Positions 13,898 to 13,904 of a stretch of DNA of 13,904 nucleotides are shown piece by piece. The number at the start of each line of letters is the position of its first letter. The stretch's first letter is position 1. The stretch covers positions 1 to 13,904 of the forward strand of contig JBCCFC010000203.1 of assembly GCA_039029935.1 (NCBI GenBank). Direction: 5' to 3'. This DNA comes from G039029935 sp039029935. Lineage in GTDB: Bacteria > Chloroflexota > Anaerolineae > Caldilineales > Caldilineaceae. Below the pieces are notes generated by a model. The model searched no databases and was not told the DNA's origin. It saw nothing but the letters and a program-made list of their open reading frames with translations. Made by a program: the position numbers and the translations under genes.

Positions 13898-13904
13898 CCA
13901 ACAA

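Overview
The window is bacterial chromosome with short gaps and a mix of catabolic and signalling genes. The phylum cannot be read directly. Short tandem and palindromic repeats in the gaps, a PknK-like kinase-ATPase-TPR protein and the catabolic gene mix resemble what I recall of Chloroflexota (Anaerolineae/Caldilineae-type genomes). This is a tentative inference, not a classification.

Region 1 (1-2200, minus strand): a 59-bp tandem array whose unit holds two hairpins lies just past the stop of an extended SDR/epimerase gene (143-1114). A 222-bp gap with an array of 8-nt units separates it from a PhyH-type Fe(II)/2-oxoglutarate dioxygenase gene (1337-2104). Region 2 (2105-2619): a divergent intergenic region with a palindromic element between 14-bp direct repeats and a near-consensus sigma-70 promoter reading right.

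Region 3 (2620-5930, plus strand): a second, unrelated Fe(II)/2OG oxygenase of the BesD/HalD-like fold but with the HxD facial triad, a classical SDR, two 8-nt-unit arrays, an MBL-fold hydrolase lacking its N-terminal metal-binding half, and an MFS transporter. Regions 1 and 3 are mirror images: each has an oxygenase followed by an NAD(P)-dependent dehydrogenase. My reading is that they serve oxidative breakdown or remodelling of a small organic compound, with the MFS protein as carrier. The substrate is unknown.

Region 4 (5931-9405): a nested inverted repeat, then a large signalling protein (Ser/Thr kinase, AAA-type ATPase, TPR). It is split by a +1 frame change at a run of five G. With four G it would read as one protein of about 1,102 residues.

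Region 5 (9475-13791, plus strand): a tight five-gene run, with gaps of 3-14 nt. It holds an AbgB-like M20 amidohydrolase, an exported or membrane-anchored protein of unknown function, a SAM methyltransferase, a sugar phosphate isomerase/epimerase-type TIM barrel and a small P-loop kinase. The right edge carries a strong Shine-Dalgarno sequence for a gene that starts beyond the window.

No tRNA, rRNA, CRISPR array, intact insertion sequence or integrase was seen. The signals most worth a second look are the frame-split kinase-ATPase-TPR gene, the mirrored oxygenase/dehydrogenase pairs, the element between 14-bp direct repeats, the truncated MBL gene beside microsatellite-like arrays, and the 59-bp double-hairpin array.
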